Source of the DNA: Corynebacterium ulceribovis DSM 45146
Lineage (GTDB): Bacteria > Actinomycetota > Actinomycetes > Mycobacteriales > Mycobacteriaceae
Assembly: GCF_000372445.1 (NCBI RefSeq)
Contig: NZ_AQUY01000002.1
Coordinates: forward strand, 595,242 to 658,013
Length of the DNA: 62,772 nucleotides
Direction: 5' to 3'
Part shown: piece by piece, positions 48,842-62,772 of the stretch
Numbering within the stretch: the first letter of the stretch is position 1
How the letters are laid out: each line of letters starts with the position of its first letter
Made by a program: the position numbers and the translations under genes
The notes under the pieces: generated by a model
What the model was told of the DNA's origin: nothing
The model's database searches: none
What the model saw: only the letters and a program-made list of their open reading frames with translations

Positions 48842-49903
48842 ATGTCAATCACAGTCGCTATTGCCGGAGCCTCCGGATACGCCGGAGGCGAAATTCTTCG
48901 TCTGCTGCTCGCTCACCCTGCCTACCGCAGCGGTGAGCTGCGCATCGGCGCCCTCACCGGTGGTTCCAACGCAGGAACCCCCATGGCAGAACTCATGCCA
49001 CACCTGCCCGAGCTTGGCGACCGAGTCCTCGAGGAAACCAACGCCGACACTCTCGCCGGCGCCGATGTAGTTTTCCTTGGACTGCCACACGGCCACTCCG
49101 CTGCAATCGCGCAGCAGTTGCCCGACGACACCATCATTATTGACGCTGGCGCCGATTTCCGTCTGAAGTCCGCCGCCGACTGGGAATCTTTCTACGGCAC
49201 CGAGCACCAGGGCACATGGACCTACGGTTTGCCAGAGATTCCTGGGCAGCGGGAGCTCATCGCTTCGTCGACACGCATCGCAGTGCCGGGCTGCTTCCCA
49301 ACAGGTGCCACCTTGGCCTTGCTCCCTGCGGTCGCCGCTGGCCTGACGGACAACGATATTTCCGTCACCTCTATCTCTGGTACCTCCGGTGCCGGTAAGA
49401 AACCGGCCGTTGCCCTGCTGGGCAGTGAAGTCATGGGCAATATCCGCGCGTATAACACCGCGGGCCGCCACCGCCACACCCCGGAAATCACGCAGAACCT
49501 GCAGCCGTTTGTCGACGATGACGCTGACCTTAACGTCGCCTTCACTCCGGTGCTGGCTCCGCTACCTCGCGGCATTTTGACCACTGCGAACGCAAAAATC
49601 GCCGCAGACAAGCTGGGTTCGCTCACCACTGAGCAGGCGCAGCAAATCTACCGCGAGTTCTACGCCAACGAGTCCTTCGTCCACCTGATGCCGGGAACCG
49701 CGCAGCCGGAAACGAAGTCTGTGGTGGGTTCGAATATGACGCACCTGCAGGTAGAGGTCGATGCCCGCTCCGGCCGTCTGATTATCACTGGCGCCATCGA
49801 TAACTTGACCAAGGGCACCGGCGGCGGGGCAGTGCAGTGCATGAACATCATCTGCAACTTCGACGAAACCGCAGGTCTGCCCTGTACTGGCTTGGCTCCG
49901 TAA
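48842..49903 (+). CDS. argC: N-acetyl-gamma-glutamyl-phosphate reductase
   Basis: The third step of arginine synthesis: reduces N-acetylglutamyl phosphate to the semialdehyde with NADPH. A 353-residue Rossmann protein with nucleotide site [12 protein letters not shown] (~7-17) and catalytic C151 in [10 protein letters not shown]. The ATG is seven bases from the -10 box. First gene of argCJBDFRGH. Confidence 0.97.
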   Translation: MSITVAIAGASGYAGGEILRLLLAHPAYRSGELRIGALTGGSNAGTPMAELMPHLPELGDRVLEETNADTLAGADVVFLGLPHGHSAAIAQQLPDDTIIIDAGADFRLKSAADWESFYGTEHQGTWTYGLPEIPGQRELIASSTRIAVPGCFPTGATLALLPAVAAGLTDNDISVTSISGTSGAGKKPAVALLGSEVMGNIRAYNTAGRHRHTPEITQNLQPFVDDDADLNVAFTPVLAPLPRGILTTANAKIAADKLGSLTTEQAQQIYREFYANESFVHLMPGTAQPETKSVVGSNMTHLQVEVDARSGRLIITGAIDNLTKGTGGGAVQCMNIICNFDETAGLPCTGLAP

Positions 49904-49951
49904 CCTCCTGCCGCCCACTTCCGCTCACCATTTACCGAAAAGCGAACACTA

Positions 49952-51148
49952 ATGTCTTCTGAAACCAAACCAACTGGGGTTACCGCTCCGAAGGGTTTTG
50001 CTGCCACCGCCACCACCGCTGGGATTAAGCCATCTGGCAACCCGGATATGACTTTGGTGGTCAACCAAGGCCCCCTCGATGTCGCCGCCGCGGTGTACAC
50101 CCGCAACCGAGTCCAGGCCAGCCCGGTGAAGTTGACCCGCGCCCACTTGGTCGACGACACGATCAAAGCGTGCATTATTAACTCCGGCAATGCGAACGCC
50201 TGCAACGGCCCCCAAGGCGATAAGGACGCCCTGCAGACCGCCGACGCAGTAGCAAAAGCATTGGGCTTTGCGACGACAGATATTGCCGTGATGTCCACCG
50301 GACTCATCGGTGACACCCTGCCGATGGATAAAGTCCTCGCAGGTGTCGACACATTGACCAGCGGGATTAACGATGAAGCCGCCACCACGCGGGAAGCTGC
50401 ACTAGCTTCCGCAGATGCGATCCGCACCACGGACTTGGTGCTTAAAGTCGCTAGCTACCAGTCGAAGTCGGGCTGGACCTTGGGCGCGATGGCTAAGGGC
50501 GTCGGTATGATTTCGCCGTCGATGGCCACCTTGCTGTCAGTGTTCACCACGGACGCAGTCATCACTGCCGAGCAAGCTCAATCCGTGTTGGCGCCGGTAT
50601 CTGACCAAACCTTCAACCGACTAGACGTCGACGGTGCTACCTCCACCAATGACACGGTGCTGTTGATGGCATCGGGCGCATCTGGGGTGGAACCAGACCT
50701 TGAAGAATTCGCGCACGCCGTCCGGTCTGTTGCAGATGACCTCGTAGCTCAGCTGCAATCGGACGCAGAAGGCGTGACCAAGCGGGTTGCAGTCACCGTC
50801 AAGGGTGCCGCCAGTGACGAAGATGCTGTCGTGGCCGGCCGCGTCGTAGCCCGAGACAACCTCTTCAAATGTGCCATGTTCGGCTCGGACCCGAACTGGG
50901 GTCGTGTGTTGGCTGCGGTAGGTATGGCGCCGGTTGATATGGACCCGGACAAAATCTCGGTCACTTTCAATGGCACCCCAGTGTGCATTAACGCCACCGG
51001 TGCGAAGGGCGCTCGTGACGTTGATCTTTCCGGCGCTGATGTACACGTCGAAATCGACTTGGGCCTAGGCGGCGCCGGCGTCGGCACTGTGCGCACCACG
51101 GACTTGTCCCACGACTACGTTCACATCAACTCGGCTTACAGCACTTAA
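49952..51148 (+). CDS. argJ: Glutamate N-acetyltransferase / amino-acid acetyltransferase ArgJ
   Basis: ArgJ moves the acetyl group from N-acetylornithine to glutamate, so the pathway recycles acetate. The 398-residue precursor should cut itself before T193 in [17 protein letters not shown], which becomes the nucleophile. Other hallmarks: [31 protein letters not shown]. Whether it is mono- or bifunctional cannot be read from the sequence. No separate argA is in the window. Confidence 0.96.
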   Translation: MSSETKPTGVTAPKGFAATATTAGIKPSGNPDMTLVVNQGPLDVAAAVYTRNRVQASPVKLTRAHLVDDTIKACIINSGNANACNGPQGDKDALQTADAVAKALGFATTDIAVMSTGLIGDTLPMDKVLAGVDTLTSGINDEAATTREAALASADAIRTTDLVLKVASYQSKSGWTLGAMAKGVGMISPSMATLLSVFTTDAVITAEQAQSVLAPVSDQTFNRLDVDGATSTNDTVLLMASGASGVEPDLEEFAHAVRSVADDLVAQLQSDAEGVTKRVAVTVKGAASDEDAVVAGRVVARDNLFKCAMFGSDPNWGRVLAAVGMAPVDMDPDKISVTFNGTPVCINATGAKGARDVDLSGADVHVEIDLGLGGAGVGTVRTTDLSHDYVHINSAYST

Positions 51149-51162
51149 AGGACCGGATTTTC

Positions 51163-52056
51163 ATGCTTAACAATTTGGAACGTGCCCACGTCTTGGCGGA
51201 AGCCCTGCCATGGCTCAAGCACTACCGCGACAAAATTGTTGTGGTGAAATACGGCGGCAACGCCATGACGGACGACGCGCTGAAAGCTGCATTCGCCGAG
51301 GACATGGTGTTCCTGCGAACAGTTGGTGTCAAACCTGTCGTTGTGCACGGCGGTGGCCCACAGATTTCAGCCATGCTCAAGCGCGTCAACTTAGAGCCAG
51401 AGTTCCGGGGCGGCTTCCGCGTCACTACCCCAGAGGTCATGGAGATCGTCCGGATGGTGTTGTTCGGCCAGGTTGGCCGAGAACTCGTCGGGCTGATTAA
51501 CAGTCACGGCAACTATGCCGTCGGCGCTTCTGGTGAAGACGCAGGCCTATTCAAGGCAGAAAAGCGGCTCGTGAATATCAACGGTGTGGAGACCGACATC
51601 GGACTAGTCGGTGACATCACCAAAGTGCGTGCGGACCGAATTGTCGACCTGATTGACGCAGGCCGGATTCCGGTGATCTCCACCATCGCCCCAGGCGATA
51701 ACGGTGAGGTGTACAACATCAACGCGGACACTGCTGCTGGTGCGCTGGCTGGCGCGCTGAAAGCAGAACGTCTTGTGGTGCTGACCAACGTGGAAGGGCT
51801 GTACACCGACTGGCCGAATAAGGATTCTTTGGTTTCGAAGATTTCGTGCAGCCAACTAGACAAGGTTTTGCCTACCTTGGACTCAGGGATGATCCCAAAG
51901 ATGGAAGCCTGCCTGGAAGCAGTCAAGGCAGGCGTCAAGGCGGCGCATGTCATCGATGGTCGAGTTCCGCACTCTGTGCTGCTGGAACTGCTCACCGAAG
52001 GTGGCATCGGCACCATGGTATTCCCGGACGATTACTTCGACAGCAAGGAGAACTAA
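51163..52056 (+). CDS. argB: Acetylglutamate kinase
   Basis: Phosphorylates N-acetylglutamate, usually the arginine-inhibited step. The 297-residue amino-acid-kinase fold shows VVKYGGNAM (phosphate loop), [13 protein letters not shown] and [15 protein letters not shown]. The N-terminal helix ([21 protein letters not shown]) is the type found in arginine-sensitive hexameric enzymes, so feedback control is likely. It begins 14 bases after argJ. Confidence 0.97.
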   Translation: MLNNLERAHVLAEALPWLKHYRDKIVVVKYGGNAMTDDALKAAFAEDMVFLRTVGVKPVVVHGGGPQISAMLKRVNLEPEFRGGFRVTTPEVMEIVRMVLFGQVGRELVGLINSHGNYAVGASGEDAGLFKAEKRLVNINGVETDIGLVGDITKVRADRIVDLIDAGRIPVISTIAPGDNGEVYNINADTAAGALAGALKAERLVVLTNVEGLYTDWPNKDSLVSKISCSQLDKVLPTLDSGMIPKMEACLEAVKAGVKAAHVIDGRVPHSVLLELLTEGGIGTMVFPDDYFDSKEN

Positions 52057-52059
52057 CTC

Positions 52060-54434
<2,375 letters not shown>

Positions 54435-54437
54435 GCA

Positions 54438-54986
54438 GTGAGTGCACCTACTTCCCGAACCGCGCGGCAGGCACTGATCTCTGACCTCCTGACCCGGCGG
54501 CGCATCACCAGTCAACAGCAACTGTCGAGTCTGCTGAGTGAGGCTGGCGTGGAGATTGCGCAGGCAACACTGTCACGCGACCTCGATGAAATAGGAGCGC
54601 GGAAGCTGCGCATTGACGGTGTCAGCACCTATGTGGTTGGGGCAGAAGCGCACGCCGCAGCCAGCGATGGCGCAATGTCACGACTGCGCCGAGTGCTTGA
54701 AGAACTCCTCGTTACCACCGACTCTTCCGCCAACATGGCAGTGCTGCGCACCCCGCCGGGGGCCGCACAGTACCTGGCAAGTGTGATTGACCGCGCGGAC
54801 CTCAGCTCAGTTGTCGGTACCATCGCCGGTGACGACACCGTATTCGTGCTGGCGCGCGAACCGATGACTGGCAAGGAACTGGCAAACTGGTTCGCCAGCG
54901 GTGACGACCTGCCAAGCGCACCAACAACTACTGCGGAAACAACCACTGCGGACTCCGGCACCAAAGCCGAAACCGCCAACAGTTAA
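54438..54986 (+). CDS. argR: Arginine repressor
   Basis: ArgR senses arginine and represses the arg genes. The 182 residues include an N-terminal winged helix (~1-75; [36 protein letters not shown]) and a C-terminal hexamer/arginine-binding domain (~90-158; [29 protein letters not shown]). A Thr/Ala/Glu-rich tail of ~20 residues is extra. Its GTG start is 3 bases after argF, so the repressor is made as part of the operon that it likely controls. Confidence 0.96.
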   Translation: MSAPTSRTARQALISDLLTRRRITSQQQLSSLLSEAGVEIAQATLSRDLDEIGARKLRIDGVSTYVVGAEAHAAASDGAMSRLRRVLEELLVTTDSSANMAVLRTPPGAAQYLASVIDRADLSSVVGTIAGDDTVFVLAREPMTGKELANWFASGDDLPSAPTTTAETTTADSGTKAETANS

Positions 54987-55051
54987 ACTTTCAACTAGAT
55001 AAGAAGTCTGCGGCCCAACCGGCCGCGCACCCCACAACCAAGGAGCTTTAA

Positions 55052-57696
<2,645 letters not shown>

Positions 57697-57720
57697 GGCG
57701 AGTCGCTGAAGTAGCTGGCT

Positions 57721-57769
57721 AGGGCATTTTGGGAAAACCCTTAGGGGTACCCCCGAAATGCCCTTTTTG
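57721..57769 (+). terminator. arg operon terminator
   Basis: AGGGCATTT / AAATGCCCT enclose an inner GGGGTACCCC helix, followed by TTTTT. Confidence 0.85.
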
Positions 57770-57813
57770 CTGCCCGAGAAATACGTTGCATAGAGAAATT
57801 ATATTCGTCAGTT

Positions 57814-57819
57814 TAGGCT
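57814..57819 (+). promoter_or_regulatory. -10 element for the leaderless binding-protein/VWA gene
   Basis: TAGGCT, six bases, ATG. Confidence 0.5.
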
Positions 57820-57825
57820 GCAGCC

Positions 57826-59427
57826 ATGTCGAAGAATGCAGGTAAAAGTAGCCGAGGCGTAGCCGTCGGCCTCGGGGCATTGCTGGCAATCGTGGCGGTC
57901 GTTGCAGTAGTGCTCGGACGTAACCCGAACATGCTTCCATTTGGTGGCTCGGGGAAGAGCTATGACGGACCGCTACGCATTGTGGCTGCGACCGAACTCG
58001 ATGGGCTGAAGCCTGCACTGGAAAAGGCATCGGAAGAACTCGGCTTCCCCATCGAAGTGGAAGCGCCTGATGGCACCATTCAAAACACCAACTCGCTGAT
58101 AGCGGGAGATTTCGACAACAATTTTGACGCCACTTGGTTTGCAACCAACCGATACATTGACATCTACGGCGGCGCAGACAAACTCGCGGAGGGTAGCTCA
58201 GTTGCCACATCGCCAGTGGTGTTAGGCGTGCGGTCGGCGAAAGCGCGTGAACTGGGCTGGAATAATAAGCAACCAACGTGGGCAGAAGTGTCGCAAGCTG
58301 TGAACAGCGGCAAATTGAACTTCGGCATGACCGACCCAGCGTCATCAAACTCCGGTTTCTCGGCACTGACTGCAGTGACGACCACAAACGTAGCTGGCGG
58401 TGGTGAACTGAACGTTCAAGATATCACTAGCGCCGCGCCGAAGTTGCAGAAATTCTTCGGACACCAGACCGTCACCTCCGGTTCTTCCGGCTGGCTGGCG
58501 GAGAACTACAAGAACAACCCGGAAGCTTCCGACGCGCTTTTCAACTATGAGTCAGTGTTGCACAGCATGCAGAAGGAAGGCACCGACCTTACGGTAGTTG
58601 TGCCAGCGGACGGTGTAATTAGTGCTGATTACCCGCTGACCCCGCTGCAGAATCCGAAGAATGAAGATGTGTCGGGCAAGGTTCAGGCCCTGACCGAGTG
58701 GTTCGAGAAGAACCCCGATACGCTGACAAAGCAGTATCTGCGCCCAGCCGCCTCTGACCAGGAGTCCTTGCCGACCGAACTGCGCGGGACATCCGTGGCA
58801 GAGCTGCCGTTCCCAACGTCGAAGGAAGTCGCAACCGCACTTCAGAATGCCTACTACAACGAGTACCGAAAGGAAGGCTCCACCGCGTTTGTGCTGGATG
58901 TTTCTGGCTCGATGGAAGGCGAGCGCATGGCGCTGCTCAAACGCACCATGCTGGAGCTGATCGATAGCGATGAGCCGGGGTTGGCGTTCCGCGACCGGGA
59001 AGAAGTGACACTCATGCCCTTCGCGAAAGAAGTGAAATCGACAACCAAGGTGAACTTCCAGCGCGGTGGTGACAGCCAAGCGGAACTGACCGATGCGATT
59101 CACAGCTTAACTCCGGGCGGCACCACCGGACTGTACTCGGCACTTGCGAAGGCCTATGACGAAATTGCCGCTGACGGCAGCGCGATTCCGTCGATTGTCG
59201 TGATGTCGGACGGCGAAACGAACCGCGGCATGGACTTTGACGAATTCCGAAGCTTCTTCGGCGATTTGCCGCCAGAAAAGCAGCGAGTACCTGTGTTCGT
59301 CATCATGTATGGCGAGGCAGATGTGCAAGAGTTACGCCAGCTGGTCTCCATGACTGGTGGCGCAGAGTTCAATGCGTTGGATGGCAGTTTGAACCTAGCG
59401 TTCAAGGAGATTCGGGGCTACCAGTAG
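57826..59427 (+). CDS. Membrane-anchored solute-binding-like / von Willebrand A fusion protein
   Basis: A 533-residue protein held outside the membrane by one N-terminal helix (~11-30, VAVGLGALLAIVAVVAVVLG). Residues ~45-320 look like a type II periplasmic binding protein (LRIVAATELDGLKPAL, NFGMTDPASSNSGFSAL, TSGSSGWLAENY). Residues ~350-530 are a VWA domain with a full metal site: D358-V-S-G-S (DVSGSMEG), Thr in GGTTGLYSAL, Asp in VMSDGETNRG. Both ligand capture and metal-dependent adhesion seem possible. The function is unknown. Its stop overlaps the next gene's GTG by one base (TAGTG). Confidence 0.82.
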   Translation: MSKNAGKSSRGVAVGLGALLAIVAVVAVVLGRNPNMLPFGGSGKSYDGPLRIVAATELDGLKPALEKASEELGFPIEVEAPDGTIQNTNSLIAGDFDNNFDATWFATNRYIDIYGGADKLAEGSSVATSPVVLGVRSAKARELGWNNKQPTWAEVSQAVNSGKLNFGMTDPASSNSGFSALTAVTTTNVAGGGELNVQDITSAAPKLQKFFGHQTVTSGSSGWLAENYKNNPEASDALFNYESVLHSMQKEGTDLTVVVPADGVISADYPLTPLQNPKNEDVSGKVQALTEWFEKNPDTLTKQYLRPAASDQESLPTELRGTSVAELPFPTSKEVATALQNAYYNEYRKEGSTAFVLDVSGSMEGERMALLKRTMLELIDSDEPGLAFRDREEVTLMPFAKEVKSTTKVNFQRGGDSQAELTDAIHSLTPGGTTGLYSALAKAYDEIAADGSAIPSIVVMSDGETNRGMDFDEFRSFFGDLPPEKQRVPVFVIMYGEADVQELRQLVSMTGGAEFNALDGSLNLAFKEIRGYQ

Positions 59428-60011
59428 TGGAAAACTTCACGCGCGCACGGAATAACTTGGTCGGAGTGACGCTGGCCGGCTTGGTACTGGTTGCCCATTT
59501 CCTCTTTGGCCTTGGTTTCTTGTGGCCGCTGGTGGCGGCAGCCGCATATGGCGCTGGTGTCTTGCTGACCCCAGTGGGGGATCACGCACCCCGACAGGTC
59601 GAACCACCAGTTAGGACAGCAAATCCCAGCGAGTTGAAGCAGCAAATGCTCGATGACACCAGAGCGCTGCGCGGAATAGTGATGGACGAAAGCGTCACTA
59701 ACCGAGTACATGATGTGGCCCGGGAACTGACCATTGCACTGAATATGTGGCCGGAACTGGGCCGCTACCCGGACCAACAGGGCGAGATTCGGCTGATGAT
59801 TACGGAGTTCCTGCCCCAGCTGCGCACTAACCTCGCCAAAGTGCATGACCCGAATAGCCCAGAGGCGTTGAAGTTCCTGAACTCGTCGCTGCTCATATTG
59901 CTCCGAGAAACCCGCGAGATTAATGAGGCGGCGCATCAGGAACAACTGCAGCATTTGAAAGACAATTCGAACAGACTGCGGATGCATTTCGGTGAGATGC
60001 CGGAGCTTTAG
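59427..60011 (+). CDS. XpaC-like (PF10112-type) membrane protein
   Basis: A 194-residue protein with two close transmembrane helices (~12-50, VGVTLAGLVLVAHFLFGLGF then WPLVAAAAYGAGVLL) and a cytoplasmic, all-helical domain (LKQQMLDDTRALRGIV, VHDVARELTIALNMW, LNSSLLILLRETREINEA). The layout resembles XpaC/'5-bromo-4-chloroindolyl phosphate hydrolysis' proteins, often found with TelA-type proteins; no telA is adjacent here. The assignment rests on pattern, not on a catalytic motif. The GTG start is coupled to the VWA gene. Confidence 0.6.
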   Translation: MENFTRARNNLVGVTLAGLVLVAHFLFGLGFLWPLVAAAAYGAGVLLTPVGDHAPRQVEPPVRTANPSELKQQMLDDTRALRGIVMDESVTNRVHDVARELTIALNMWPELGRYPDQQGEIRLMITEFLPQLRTNLAKVHDPNSPEALKFLNSSLLILLRETREINEAAHQEQLQHLKDNSNRLRMHFGEMPEL

Positions 60012-60022
60012 CCAACCATAGG

Positions 60023-60028
60023 TACAAT
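60023..60028 (+). promoter_or_regulatory. -10 element for the leaderless Trm112-like gene
   Basis: TACAAT, eight bases, ATG. Confidence 0.5.
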
Positions 60029-60036
60029 TGCCAAGC

Positions 60037-60204
60037 ATGAGCCTAGATCCGAAGCTACTGAGCGTGCTGGCCTGCCCGCAGGACAAGGGACCGCTGGAAT
60101 ACCGCGAGTCCGACAATATTTTGGTGAATCCTCGGCTTCAGGTCGCATACCCCATCCAGGACGGCATCCCCGTTTTGCTTATTGACGAAGCGAAGCCTCT
60201 CTAA
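60037..60204 (+). CDS. Trm112-like / UPF0434 mini-protein (55 aa)
   Basis: A 55-residue protein starting MSLDPKLLSVLACPQDKGPL and continuing through NPRLQVAYPIQDGIPVLLID, the hallmark of bacterial Trm112/UPF0434 proteins. In other organisms these are small partners of methyltransferases; the single Cys (CPQDKGPL) and lack of a second CxxC mean zinc binding is doubtful. Its Leu-Ile-Asp-Glu end is encoded by copy 11 of the 11-base word. It stops 3 bases before the glycosylase gene. Confidence 0.88.
   Translation: MSLDPKLLSVLACPQDKGPLEYRESDNILVNPRLQVAYPIQDGIPVLLIDEAKPL
60177..60187 (+). repeat. 11-base dispersed word, copy 11
   Basis: Exact; sense in the Trm112-like gene (Leu-Ile-Asp). Forms an inverted pair with copy 12, 513 bases on. 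Confidence 0.85.
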
Positions 60205-60207
60205 ACG

Positions 60208-60825
60208 TTGAATCGCGAGACTCTGTCGATTCACCCAGCGGAGTCAGCTAAAGAGCTGCTCGGCTGTCACCTTCTCGTGCCCGATGAAGGCATCGACGTA
60301 CGAATTACTGAAGTTGAAGCCTATGGCGGTCCAGTGACTTCACCATGGCCAGACCCATGTGCGCACACGTGGCCAGGCCCGACCGGACGGAACTACGCAA
60401 TGTTCGGCCCAGCTGGACACCTGTATGTCTATCAGTCCTATGGCCTGCACTTATGCATGAACATCACGGCCGGTCCCGAAGGGGAAGGCGCCGGGGTGTT
60501 GCTGCGCAGTGCTGAGGTTATCAGTGGGGAAGACGCAATTCGGCAGCGCCGGGGCGCGAAGTCTTCCTTCGACAATTTGCTGCGTGGACCAGGAAACTTC
60601 GGTCAAGCGCTTGGGGTGACCAAAGCGGACTATGGTCTCGACCTATTCGATGAAGATTCCCGATTCCGATTGGTCACGGGGCAGGCCAACGTCAATAAGC
60701 CCCTTATGCACGCTGGACCACGGGTTGGGGTGCAGGCAGCGTCGGCGCGGAAGTGGCGGATCTGGTTGCCGCATCCATCGGTGTCGAAATATCGGGCGCA
60801 TCGCAACGCAGACGGTAAGGAATAG
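60208..60825 (+). CDS. mpg: 3-methyladenine DNA glycosylase (AAG/MPG family)
   Basis: Removes alkylated purines from DNA. The 205 residues follow the AAG fold: [43 protein letters not shown], and [11 protein letters not shown]. The catalytic Glu is in VEAYGG and the intercalating Tyr is likely in the Y-V-Y-Q-S-Y stretch. The start is TTG 60208, 3 bases after the Trm112-like stop, implying coupled translation from the upstream promoter. Confidence 0.93.
   Translation: MNRETLSIHPAESAKELLGCHLLVPDEGIDVRITEVEAYGGPVTSPWPDPCAHTWPGPTGRNYAMFGPAGHLYVYQSYGLHLCMNITAGPEGEGAGVLLRSAEVISGEDAIRQRRGAKSSFDNLLRGPGNFGQALGVTKADYGLDLFDEDSRFRLVTGQANVNKPLMHAGPRVGVQAASARKWRIWLPHPSVSKYRAHRNADGKE
60690..60700 (-). repeat. 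11-base dispersed word, copy 12
   Basis: Exact CGTCAATAAGC on the + strand, antisense in mpg (Val-Asn-Lys). Confidence 0.85.
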
Positions 60826-60868
60826 CATTCGGCGTGCAGCCGACGCACACCGAAAAACCGCAGCGGGT

Positions 60869-60874
60869 TAGCAT
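60869..60874 (+). promoter_or_regulatory. -10 element for leaderless tyrS
   Basis: TAGCAT, seven bases, GTG 60882. Confidence 0.5.
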
Positions 60875-60881
60875 GGAAGAC

Positions 60882-62153
60882 GTGACTGATACCAATATTG
60901 TTGATGAACTTGTCTGGCGCGGCCTGATTTCCAACTCCACTGATTTGGATGCGCTGCGCGAAGCCGCGAAGGAACCGATTACCGCCTATGTCGGCTTCGA
61001 CCCAACTGGTAGCTCGCTGCACGCTGGCCACCTGGTACCGCTGCTGATTCTGCGACGACTGCAGCTCGCTGGACATAAGGTCATCACGCTTGCTGGTGGC
61101 GCGACCGGCATGATTGGTGACCCACGTGATGTGGGTGAACGCTCCATGCTCTCCGAGGATGCAGTTGCCGAAAACGTGGAGGCGATTAAGGCGCAGCTCG
61201 AGCGCTTCGTGGATTTTGACGGCGACAATCCGGCGACGATGCTGAATAACCGCGACTGGATTGAAAAGATGAACGTCATTGAATTCCTGCGCGACGTTGG
61301 TAAGCACTTCTCCCTGAACGTGATGCTGGACCGCGATACCGTCAAGCGTCGTCTAGCTTCCGACGGCATTTCCTACACCGAGTTCAGCTACATGCTGCTG
61401 CAAGCCAATGACTTCCTGCGCCTGCGCCGCGAACATAACTGTGTGTTGCAGGTCGGTGGCAACGACCAATGGGGCAACATCGTTTCCGGCGTGGACCTGA
61501 ACCGACGAGTCGACGCAGTGAAAGTGCACGGTCTGACCGTGCCGCTGGTGACCGATGAAAACGGTGAGAAGTTCGGCAAATCGACTGGTGGTGGCAAGCT
61601 GTGGCTCGACCCAGAGCAGACCTCCGCATACTCCTGGTACCAGTACTTCATTAATGCCGGCGACTCAGTAGTTATTGACTACCTGCGCTGGTTCACCTTC
61701 CTGACCCAGGAAGAAATCGCCGAATACGCAGAAGCTGTTGCCGAACGCCCATTCAAGCGGGAAGCGCAGCGTCGTCTTGCACAGGAAATGACCAACTTGG
61801 TGCATGGCGTCGAGGCAACCAAGGCAGTGGAGTTGGCCGCGCAGGCCCTGTTCGGTCGGGCAGAACTGAAGGACCTGGACGAAAAGACCTTGGCAGCGGC
61901 CGTTTCGGAAACCGAAGTTGCAGTGCTTGGTGACGGAGATGAGAAGACCGCCGTTGATTTGCTGGTGGCCAGCGGTTTGGCGAAATCGCGTGGCGATGCC
62001 CGTCGCACTATTAAGGAAGGCGGCGCCTATGTGAATAACGAGCGCATCACCGATGAAGAGTGGGTACCTGGTGCTGAGGACCTGCTGCACGGTGAATGGC
62101 TGGTTATTCGCCGCGGCAAGAAGAACTTCGCTGGTGTGCGGGTGCAGAAGTAG
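60882..62153 (+). CDS. tyrS: Tyrosine-tRNA ligase
   Basis: Charges tRNA-Tyr. The 423-residue class I enzyme has the HIGH equivalent HAGH ([13 protein letters not shown]), [23 protein letters not shown], the KMSKS equivalent KFGKSTGG, and a C-terminal S4-like RNA-binding domain ([24 protein letters not shown]). I start it at GTG 60882, seven bases from a -10 box, close to where relatives begin; starts at 60834 or 60873 are possible. No T-box is visible upstream. Confidence 0.95.
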   Translation: MTDTNIVDELVWRGLISNSTDLDALREAAKEPITAYVGFDPTGSSLHAGHLVPLLILRRLQLAGHKVITLAGGATGMIGDPRDVGERSMLSEDAVAENVEAIKAQLERFVDFDGDNPATMLNNRDWIEKMNVIEFLRDVGKHFSLNVMLDRDTVKRRLASDGISYTEFSYMLLQANDFLRLRREHNCVLQVGGNDQWGNIVSGVDLNRRVDAVKVHGLTVPLVTDENGEKFGKSTGGGKLWLDPEQTSAYSWYQYFINAGDSVVIDYLRWFTFLTQEEIAEYAEAVAERPFKREAQRRLAQEMTNLVHGVEATKAVELAAQALFGRAELKDLDEKTLAAAVSETEVAVLGDGDEKTAVDLLVASGLAKSRGDARRTIKEGGAYVNNERITDEEWVPGAEDLLHGEWLVIRRGKKNFAGVRVQK

Positions 62154-62397
62154 CCATTAACAGCGGCGCAGCAGCGTTATAGCGGAGTTAACGCGGAGTT
62201 GTAGCAACGAACCCCTTGGTTGGATTTCATGTCTGACCAGGGGGTTTGTGTGTTGTTAGCGATGTGTGTACATTTACTTCTTGTCAGCGAGACACGGACA
62301 CCGACCCGGCAGCCGCAAGGTTGCAATGGTGATACGAGGTAGTACGGAGAGACGCTGGCCAATCCTCAAGGCTAAATATGGTCCTGAAGCTGGAGTT
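62154..62397. other. Gap between tyrS and the rRNA promoter
   Basis: Contains the tyrS terminator, then about 150 bases in which I see no gene or tRNA. Probably the upstream control region of the rRNA operon. Confidence 0.5.
62210..62250 (+). terminator. tyrS terminator
   Basis: AACCCCTTGGT / ACCAGGGGGTT (one wobble), a 15-base loop, then a T/G-rich tail. Confidence 0.75.
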
Positions 62398-62425
62398 TTG
62401 ACTCTTGCCCAGTACATGGTTTAAG
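62398..62425 (+). promoter_or_regulatory. Putative rRNA operon promoter
   Basis: TTGACT (62398-62403), 16 bases, TTTAAG (62420-62425). Position upstream of the antitermination leader supports it; further promoters may exist upstream. Confidence 0.5.
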
Positions 62426-62431
62426 CTTTGA

Positions 62432-62772
62432 ATCCGCTTCTGATGACGCCGACAAGGTCGGTAGTTGTTAGTGTGCGTGTGTTTTTTGAGAACTCAATAG
62501 TGTGCCGATGTACAAATTATTTTTGTTTGTTTGAGCGGTTTTGTGTGATTACCGGGAGTTTTTCGGTTTTTACTTGAGCTGCCTGCTGCGCGCATAGGTT
62601 GTGTGTGGTGTGGTGGTGCAAAATCGTGTGGTGTGTTTTTGTCCTGTCAAGGGGATGCATCACGAATTTTATTTATTTTAGACTGACAAGCCCTTTCTGG
62701 GGTTTGTTGGTTGCCAGTTTTCTGGTTTGCCGGTTTTGGGCTTTTCACGGTTTTTCTTCTTTTTGAAGGGCC
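62432..62772 (+). other. rRNA operon leader (16S gene outside the window)
   Basis: The word TTGAGAACTCAATAGTGTG (62487-62505) is, from memory, the characteristic antitermination/leader element found before 16S rRNA in mycobacteria and corynebacteria. After it come A/T- and G/T-rich tracts and inverted repeats, as expected of precursor processing stems. No mature 16S sequence is reached by the window end. Confidence 0.75.

Noticed and set aside
49137..49147. ATTATTGACGC in argC, with GGTATTGACGA near 35410 and GTTATTGACT near 61674, as copies of the word
   Set aside because: They share seven to nine core bases only and were not counted.
60826..60881. T-box riboswitch before tyrS (also considered before pheS)
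   Set aside because: The leaders are too short and lack the conserved T-box core.

Overview
This is a piece of an actinobacterial chromosome, almost certainly from a Corynebacterium. G+C is moderately high, with C/G-rich third codon positions. The gene order rpsA-coaE-uvrB ... uspA ... uvrA ... infC-rpmI-rplT ... pheST-argCJBDFRGH ... tyrS matches the conserved corynebacterial core as I remember it from C. glutamicum. Many genes show a TANNNT -10 element six to eight bases before the start codon, the signature of leaderless transcripts common in this order. The species cannot be named from this window.

Layout. 0-4.5 kb: the tail of an acyl-CoA dehydrogenase, a full-length bifunctional putA, and a 52-residue Cys-rich mini-protein behind a CsoR-like palindrome. 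4.6-11.1 kb: a complete type I restriction-modification operon (hsdM-hsdS-hsdR, leftward). 11.4-26 kb: an unusual tRNA-Leu(CAA), polA, a tyrosine phenol-lyase/tryptophanase relative, a methyltransferase, rpsA, a beta-glucoside-type PTS permease (bglF), coaE, uvrB, and an exonuclease/CBS-nucleotidyltransferase pair. 26-37 kb: uspA, a HelD-type RNA polymerase-recycling motor, a DoxX-like membrane protein, a metallo-beta-lactamase-fold hydrolase, uvrA, two TM2-domain proteins and a DUF2339 membrane protein. 37-46 kb: infC (apparently starting at AUC), rpmI, rplT, a SpoU rRNA methyltransferase, then an accessory stretch (secreted lipase, lipoprotein, Gly-rich putative secretion substrate, DUF218 protein). 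45-58 kb: pheST and the complete arginine cluster argCJBDFRGH. 58-62.8 kb: a membrane-anchored binding-protein/VWA fusion with an XpaC-like partner, a Trm112-like mini-protein, a 3-methyladenine glycosylase, tyrS, and the promoter and leader of an rRNA operon whose 16S gene lies just outside.

Most of the window is housekeeping: translation (rpsA, infC, rpmI, rplT, pheST, tyrS, rRNA leader), DNA repair (polA, uvrA, uvrB, mpg, exonuclease) and arginine synthesis. I see no prophage, insertion sequence, integrase or CRISPR array.

The strongest unexplained signal is an 11-base word, GCTTATTGACG, present in 12 exact copies (six in each orientation) in genes and gaps alike. About 0.02-0.03 copies are expected by chance. 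Flanks are not conserved, so it is not a transposed element; it resembles a dispersed recognition sequence such as an uptake sequence or chromosome-organisation site. Other notable items are a DnaA-box pair next to one copy, a hairpin that looks like terminator, promoter and RBS lock at once before helD, and a lyase lacking a normally conserved PLP-contacting arginine.
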